The notes beneath the pieces are model-generated. The model was given only the letters and a program-made list of their open reading frames with translations, ran no database searches and was not told where the DNA came from. This document shows, one piece after another, positions 28,301 through 37,300 of a DNA stretch of 64,000 nt. Within the stretch, counting starts at the first letter, position 1; each line of letters opens with the position of its first letter. This DNA comes from Antedon bifida. Lineage: Eukaryota > Echinodermata > Crinoidea > Comatulida > Antedonidae. Location: positions 23,872,501-23,936,500 of the forward strand of contig OY727094.1 of assembly GCA_963402885.1 (NCBI GenBank), read 5' to 3'. The translations under genes and the position numbers were made by a program.

Positions 28301-31300
28301 AATCAATTCACTTTTAACTGAAATCAAATCATTACTAAATAAATCTCATCAATTACGTAGACTATGCTATCATTTATTAGCAAATGTCATAATTATAAAA
28401 AAAATTCTTGCAGAAAAAATTCAATCAGTAACTTGTTGCATTATACAAACGTCTTATGAATCTGAAATGATGTTAATCTTTTTAAAAACATGATTTTCAT
28501 ATTCTGCGCAAAATATTTTGCGCGCGCGGAAATTTTTGACATGCGCAAAATGTCATGAATCGCGTAGAAATTTGATTAGAAATTAATATTGCACTTTTTA
28601 AACTTTAAATGCGCGTGCGCGCAAAACTGCCATTTTTAGCGCAACAAAAGTTGATCCTTGATAAGAATTAACCTTCACGATTAATCATTGAAATTCATAA
28701 AATCACGCGTAAGTCATGTTCACGGTTTAGTATTTAAGCTGAATTGTTTTGAAAGCTAAAAAATCGGATGATCAATTTCACCTCCATCAGCTTACCTCAA
28801 ATCAGCACCTCCCAAAAATATGAGGCGTCGACAAGTGAAATTGTTTAATAAAGTCGGGTGTTTGAAGAACAGGGTTGCTTACTCCTAATAATTCCTTTAT
28901 TTGTTCGAATGCTATCGCATTGTGGGAACCATTCAATTTACACCCCCTTTCCTATCAGTCAGTAGCGCAGCAAGTCATAAATTTCGCAAAATTTACGAAT
29001 GTGTTTTATTTGAAAATAATGGCGAGATTTTCACCAGGAATTCTATAATTATATTTCTGTCCTGCCTAATTCTTAGCTGTGCTCCTTGTGTTAACGTTGA
29101 TTATCTTGTATTAGAAACATCCCTTGTTTGGGACTGGATTCCGCAAGGCCCCAGCAAAATTCATGCAATGACGCCAGAAAAATCCCAACATGCAGTAACC
29201 CCTACTGAGACAATATTATCAATATGCTTAAAACTAAGTTTATAGGCCTAATCTATTTAAAAGCCAAGATCATTCTGTTGCGCGTGCGTACAATTTAGTT
29301 CTTGTCCAACTGTGCCACGCAGCGGGTGCCAACAAGTCGCTCTCAAATCGAATAGAAATCATTAAACAGACAATTGTGATTGTGGAGGAACGTAAACAAA
29401 CTAAACAATCCGCAAGATCAAACATTGGGAATGATTTTGGTTTTGCCATTACGTACGATAGGGATTTCAAAAGAGATATTTATCTAAAAGTAGTTTTTAC
29501 AAACCCACATAATTGACAATACTTACTTTTTTATTGTCCTCATTCGTATACTCATCCGTATCTTTGTCCTCATCTTTATCCTTCTCCAGTGGACCGTAAA
29601 ACAGCTCCTTAATGAACAGTATGTCGTTATCTGTCAAATCATATTTCTTAAATTCCTTTTTCAGGTCGTTTTTTTCAATTAGATGATCAAACATCTTTAA
29701 AGATGCATCTTCATGCTAAATTGAAAAACAAAATCAGAAACTGTTTTATTTTTTATTTCATATACGTTCGCTGTAAACTGAGATCTCGACGCGCACCCTC
29801 ATATCGGCTCCATCGTTTGGAGACGGCGTGCACCCGAACGATCATGGAACAAAAATCACTTGCAATACAAGAAGATGTGCTGGAGATTTCTGCTGGAAAT
29901 GTAACATTTGCAGCTACAACTCCACTTGTACAGCATACGGTGGCTAAGCCCACCAAAAAGGCCAGGAAGGCGGGGTCTAGCTGTACTATTACTAGGCCTC
30001 CTAAAGAAGGTAATACGCATAGCAACAGCGATGCCGTTGCTATCGCCGGGCCATCATGCACTAACGTGCTGCAGCCTAATCAACAGGTCGGAGTAGGCCT
30101 GAACTATGAGGCTAGGGTTGAAAACCTTGAGCGGTTGGTTGAGCAGCAGGTTAAAGAGACGAAGGCTGCTCAACAAATAAATGAGTCAACGCACGACCTT
30201 TTATCTCAGTTGATGACACAAATGTCATCACAATGTCACAACAATGAATATGATGACAGTAGCTCGGTGGTTAGCCTCACGAGTAACATTTACGATAGGC
30301 ATCATCAGTACGAACGTGATGTGTCTGACCTGGAGGAGGGGGAAGTAACAGGTACACAACTATCCAAGAAGGATGAAAATTCTGAGCGGCCAGCCACTAA
30401 TAGTAATAGTAAGGTCAAAGGCCCCCTTCCTCCGGGTTTTGCAGCAAGATTTGCTGTTTCTAACGAATTGGCACCAGCAGTCAGCCAAGAGTTGGCTGAC
30501 ACGCTAACACACTTATTGCACTCGCATATGAGTGAGAGTGTAATGACCGAGCTGATCAAAAGCTATCCTATACCGGAACATCTAGAGGCCCTAATGGTGC
30601 CAAAGGTCAATCCAACTATTTGGGATTCCATTACACCAAGGGCACGGTCTAACAATCTAAAATTTCAAAAGGTACAAAAACCTTTGATAAAGGGAATTAC
30701 CGCCTTTGCTAAATTAGTTGATGGAAATGAGTCATCGGAGATAGCACAGGACACAATCGGCCTACTTGCCAATGCGAACTTCGAGTTACTTGCACTTCGT
30801 AAGGAGATGTTGAAACCGGAAATAAATGCCAAATATACTCATTTATGTAAACCCAGCATTAAGCCTACAGAGTACTGTATTTATTTGGTGACCTGAGTAC
30901 TACAGTTAAAAAACTGGATGAGGAAAGGAAGGCTACGGCAGGCTTATTTAATTTTAAGTCGTACCAACCAAAGACCAGGTCCAACAACTACAGATACCAG
31001 CCATACAATAGAAATGGCAAACCTTTTTTAGGTCAAACCCGGCGACACAAATGGTCAACAAACAACTACAACCAGACCAAATTTTATCAGGGGAAAAAGG
31101 ACCTAAAACAACAGCCGAAGAGGTATGAGTCGATTGATAATATAAGTATTTCTCCTAACAATAAGGTTAACAAACATAATAACCTTGACATAGTAGGAGG
31201 TCGACTTAGGTCATATATACATAGGTGGAAAAAAAAAATATATATACTTCGGATCCATACATCCTAAATGCGGTTTCAGGATATAAAATAGAGTTTGATA

Positions 31301-34300
31301 AAGCCATACCCTACCACTTAAAAGGAAAAATACCTCATCCATACAAACTCAGCAACATGGATATGGAGGCTATTGATGATCAAATAGTTAAATTGATATC
31401 AAAAGGGGTGGTCAAACCAGCCATGTATGAACATGACCAGTTTGTATCAAATATTTTTACAAGGCCAAAGAAAGATGGAGGGTTCAGAATGATATTAGAC
31501 CTCTCTAAATTAAATGAATATGTGACATACAAACATTTCAAAATGGAAATGTTTGGAAATGCATTGACACTAATTTCACCAGGTGTATATATGACGTCAG
31601 TCGACCTCAAAGATGCATATTTTACTGTACCCATAGCAGAGTCGGACACTAAATATTTAAAATTTGTTTGGAAAGACAACCTGTATAAGTTTGTCGCATT
31701 GCCTAATGGGCTTAGCTCAGGGCCTAGACTTTTCACGAAATTATTGAAGCCCCCAATTGCGTTTTTGCGCAGCAGAGGGCATATTCTGTTGGTTTACATT
31801 GATGACATTTTGTGTATAAACCAGTCAGAAGACTTGGCCGGCGGTACCGCCAGGGAAACTAGTGAACTTCTAGCCTCATTGGGTTTTATCATTAATAGAG
31901 AAAAATCAGTAATGAATCCTACGCAGATCATAACCTTCTTGGGATTTGAAATAAATTCTATAAGTATGACGGTTTCCCTTCCATATCACAAGAAGGAGGA
32001 AATTAGAGTTCAAAGTAAACACATACTTACATTAAGTCATACTACCATTAGGAAAGTTGCGCAATTTTTAGGCAAAATTATAGCAACACTACCTGCTGTA
32101 GAGTATGGAAAGCTTCATTATAGGGCACTAGAGAAGGAGAAAATACTAGCTCTAAAAATAAATAAAGGCCATTACGATAGGCCTATTAGTATTTCCGTCA
32201 ATGGACGGGACGATATTCTTTGGTGGCAAAATAATGTCAAAGACGCATATAAATTGATATATCATGGGTACCCCGACCTAACAATTGAGACAGACGCTAG
32301 TGGTCTAGGCTGGGGTGCCACTGATGGACATACCCACACAGGGGGAAGGTGGATAAACAAAGACCTAGACATTGCATATGCTACAGGGGCACTAAATATT
32401 AATTACTTAGAATTGCTGGCTGCTTTTTTCGGCCTTAAAGCATTGTCCCGTGAGAGAAAAGCTAAGCACATAAGGTTGAAGGTTGATAATACCACGGCAG
32501 TAGCTTACATAAACAACATGGGCGGCGCAAAATCAATTGCGTGCAATAAAATTTCAAAAGCCATCTGGTCTTGGTGCATTGAGAACAATTTTTGGATAAG
32601 TGCAGAATACATCCCAGGTAGAGATAATATAATAGCTGATGCAAAGTCTCGTCAGTTTAAAGATGAGACAGAATGGATGCTTAACAAAGAATTGTTTATA
32701 AAAATCACTAAAACATTCGGCGAACTGGATATAGACCTATTCGCTTCTAGGCACAATGCACAGCTTCCGAAATATATATCATGGAAACCGGACCCAGATT
32801 CAATTGGTATCGATGCATTTCTACAAAATTGGTCCTCTGCCAAGCTCTATGCTTTCCCGCCGTTCTGCCTTATAGGTAGATGTTTGCAAAAAATATTGAC
32901 AGATAATGCCATAGTTATCATGGTGGTCCCAAACTACTGGCCAACACAGTATTGGTATCCTAAATTACTATCAATGATGGTTGGGGAACCACTGAGGTTT
33001 AAGAATACCAAACATGCCTTAACATTACATGGTTCAGATGATTGTCATCCCCTTTATAACAGACTTAACCTTTTTGCCTGCAGGCTATCAGGGCGGAACT
33101 CTACAACAAAGGAATAAGCAATACTGCAGCAGACGTCATTCTGGAGACGGTCAACGTGGAAGCAATATAACTCACAGCTAACAAAATTTATAGACTTTTG
33201 TGAAATCAGAGGAATCACATGGCAACAGCTAAACACCGGTCACGTCCTCGATTTCTTGATAAAGCTGAAGGACGAGGGCTTAGGCTATAGTACTATCAGT
33301 ATGGCGAAAAGCGCAATTGTAAACTTTCTCGAAATCTTAGATATAAACATGAAGGAGTCTATTGAACTGAAAAGATTTATGAAAGGGTTATTCAATTTTA
33401 ACCCACCGACTCCAAAATATGCACAAATTTGGGATGTTCGCTTAGTTACAGACTATCTGAGGCGAACAATTAACGACGATACATTATCGCTTAAAGAATT
33501 TACCATAAAAGTAGCATTGTTATTAGCATTATTGTCCTCAAGTAGGCTTCAAACCTTATATAATTTCAAATTTTCAAATATGAATATCGAGAATGAAGCA
33601 ATCACCTTTTACATTTGTACATTACTAAAAACTAGCAGACCAAACAATACAGGTCAACTGGTGGTTTTCCACAAAAGTGAAGACCCTGCCTTATGTCCGG
33701 TCAGAACAATTCTAAAGTACAGGGAAAAAACTAGTAATTTAAGGGAAAATAAGGACAGATTTTTTATATGTCATAAGAAACCGTATGCCGAGGCATCAAA
33801 AGACACAATTGCTCGATGGATAAGGACAGGTTTATCAGAAGCAGGAGTAGATACAACAAAATTTAAAGCCCATTTGGTCCGAGCGGCTGCATCTTCATCA
33901 GCAAAATTAAGGAATGTCCCGGTTGACTTAATAATGAAAACAGCTGGGTGGAGAAACGAACATACACTAAACAGATATTATAATAAGCCTATAAAATTTG
34001 TAGAAAATCCGTCATTTCAACAGGCACTGTTGAGAAAAGTTGATTCATCAACTCATTAATATTGGTTGTGTTTGTTGTTGGCTACTACAAATAGCCCCTG
34101 TTTGCATTTTGAACCAGTTTAATATTGTTGTTTAGTTTTCTAATTGATGTTTTTAGGGTGAGAATCCTAAAACGTTGGACTATTGATTATAAGCAAAATA
34201 AATGCTTTATTATTCATACAACACGATAGTTGTCATATTTAAGTTGCCCGTAAAGCAAACATCCTTATGAATGAATGTAGACTTTTGGAAATAAAGTTGT

Positions 34301-37300
34301 TTTATTGAAACTAACATTTCCGTCAATTATTTGGTTTACAGTTCAAACATGTTTCCAGAGTTGGCTTTAAACATCTCAGTTTACAGCGAACGTATATGAA
34401 ATAAAATAGGAAGATTAAACGAGACTTACCTGTAAGTTGAAGTTTGATCACTATTTTATGAAGTTTACACCTCACTCACATATTCATAAAATAGTGATCA
34501 AACTTCAACTTACAGGTAAGTCTCGTTTAATCTTCCTAATAAAAGGTACACTATATGAATCACATGGACCAAGTGTTTTCCAACACTATGGGCCAAAGAT
34601 CCTTTAGTAAGAACAGATAATTCAATTATGTTAAAAATAAGGATACCAACCAATTAGGCCTACTTCTTAATGTAACGGTGATCATGAATAAAAATTATAA
34701 ATGACGATAAAAATCAATGAAGAAGAACAAAGTAACAAACTCTAATAGCTTATTAACGTTAACGCCCTAATTTCAAGTAAATTTTTTATTTTAAATGTCT
34801 ACGTATTTTAAATTAGTTCGTCCTCAAAATAAGAGGAATTCATACACTTGTATTGATTCTCACTTTTACAGATTATCTTCACTGTTTATTAATTATTTGA
34901 AATTATAATTTCCAGTATAGGCCTACCACTGGTTTAAGGCTTTTTGTTGTTATGTGAAAGATTTGACATCATGACGACAATGTACAAACAATGGACAAAT
35001 CTATTTCTAATTCAATTGTATTTGCACGTGTATACATTAGGATAACTATGTTATGACAATTAGGTTTACAGGAGCGAAGTTGTGCTTGAGCATAGTTTTG
35101 TTGGCCTGCTGTTTCCTGTACCACACCCGATGTAGGGTACAGGAAACTCATGTTTATAATGTTTTTCTTAAGTTGGTGAAAAATTAAACTTTTATACCTC
35201 CCATTTCTTATCTCCTTCCTTTCTTACACGTGGTATAAACTTCCCATCAAATAAATGGGAAAATGGACCATGACCTATAAAGAAAACATACATTAAAAAC
35301 AATTTTAAATTAAATTAAATTTTAGAATGTGTTTTTACTTTGCTATATTTAAAAAATGTCCACAAACTAAAAAAAAAATCACAACTTATAACGAAAGAAA
35401 AAAAAGAATCACTGAAAAGAAAAAATTAAAGAAAATGTCTCATTTCAATACAATAATCAGATTTCGTTATCTGCATGACAAAACCGGAAGAATTATAGTC
35501 TAAACACCATTTAATTAAAACATTATTGTACGTCGTCCTGAAGGTTTCCTGGATTATATTTGAATTAAATTTAACACTTAATCAAGAGGTATTCCTTAAA
35601 ATGAACACAATGTTTTATTATATATTATTATTTCATCATCGACATGCTTCTGATAACATTTTAAAATAATACTCTCTTCAATTTAATTCACAGTTCACAA
35701 CATCATTGCCTTCTGAACTAAATAACCTATAACGACTGTCACACAGCCGCAAATACGGCTCTTTCGGACATGTAATTGCTGGTAACCACCGGTAAACAAC
35801 GGTAAATAGCCACAACTGTACACATATAAATGTAAAAAGTAAATTTAATAATAATCTTTGACAAACAATTCTTTCTTTTATAATCCAACCCCGCCCCCCC
35901 CCCCCCCCCCACAAAAAAATCCCAACCAATTCTCAAACAATGATACAGTATCCCTATTTCCCACACACTTTATACAATTCCCCAAATTTCCCAATCCTTC
36001 CAGACAAAATATCAACAATCTTCTTATTGTCAAATAAATCCCCGAAACCCCCCTTTCAAATGCAATAATATCACAAGATGAATAATTAAACAATAATAAA
36101 TGTCCACAATATCGTTCCTTCTTGCCTTCTCTCCTATGCTGACACAAAACAAATTAGAAAGATAAAAGTTAAAACGATTCTGCAACTAAACAACTCCCAT
36201 GCCTCTGCTCCCGTTCTGCTTGTAGTATCAATTATAATTCTTCCCAAACTGCAACTATTTTCTTACATATAAATAAATCAAATATAAAGTTAAAATGTTT
36301 CTTGATGTCGTTCTGCACTGCAATCCGCTCCCCGACCAATTATTTCTTTCTCCTTTTCCACGTAAAATAATATCAGTATCAATCAAGTTACTCTTCAATA
36401 TTTCCAAACAATTCTTTAAATGCAACAACTTCTGCTGTTTCCACCAGTTATTTCTTCCGTCAATTAACATTCACAATTTCAATTAATCCTCAGTAATCTC
36501 AACAATTAACAGTTCTACATTTAAGTATAGCCTTATAGTATTGCTTCCAACTCACAATTTATTAACTTCATGTATATCACTTTATTTCCTTTCTGCTTCA
36601 GCTCTATATCACCATAATTATTTCCAACTCACAATTTGTTAACTTCATGTACATCACTTTAATTCCTTTCTGCTTCAGCTCTATATCACCATAATTATAT
36701 TACTTCTTCTCCTTACGTCCTAGTTTCTCATATCAATATTCACCTATCCTCTCATATCCATATTCACCTATCCCTTTCTGGCTTAACATAACATAGCCCT
36801 CCTTCTCTGTCTCCTCTCAATTTCCATCTCCCTCAAAATTCCCTCAATTATACACATACCACCACCTTATCTTCTCCACCAATCAGCAACTCACACACTA
36901 ACTTAACGCTTATACCTCTCCTCCAATCAGCAAACTCCACACAATCCTTCTCTGCAACACAATACTCTGTTTCACTAGCTTCACACAATAGCTTCCTAAA
37001 ACAAAAGAAAGGTTCAAATAGTGAAAACAAAGGGGAAAGTAAGAAACACTTGCAAAATATATACCCAACTTTATGTCACTTGTGACAACGATGGCAATCA
37101 CGTCTATAAGTATAACAAAAACAACAGCAAAATTCTCCCTGATACTTATTCTCAGCTTGTAAACTAGGAATTTGATAAAATTAACTTATACCTATATCAT
37201 GACAAAGCCCAGCAATCTCGACACACAGGATGTCTTTAGGAGTAATGTGCAACTCTGATTGATTTTCTTGTAAAGATTTCGCCAGTTTTCCAGCTAAATA

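Larger units (their letters stand above)
29751..34406 (+). mobile_element. DIRS-like tyrosine-recombinase retrotransposon
   Basis: Bounded by perfect 34-bp inverted repeats, 29751-29784 and 34373-34406 (core CATATACGTTCGCTGTAAAC). Inside, all on the plus strand, are a gag-like ORF1, a reverse transcriptase/RNase H with the DIRS-specific C-terminal domain, and a tyrosine recombinase. There is no integrase or protease, and no long direct repeats, which fits the DIRS group, not Gypsy or Ngaro. Internal complementary regions were not resolved. It is inserted antisense in an intron of the SAMHD1-like gene. One frameshift in ORF1, another at an A-run before RT, and a stop codon between RT and recombinase suggest decay, but the domains are otherwise well kept, so insertion is fairly recent. 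Confidence 0.9.

Noticed and set aside
28901..29245. 114-codon plus-strand ORF
   Set aside because: TTG start, no motif, no homologue recognised; plausible by chance at this length.
29703..29843. Upstream ATG of DIRS ORF1
   Set aside because: It lies in the host exon and crosses the inverted repeat; the ATG at 29844 is the first inside the element.
29753..30559. Minus-strand ORFs inside DIRS ORF1
   Set aside because: Shadows of the plus-strand gag-like frame.
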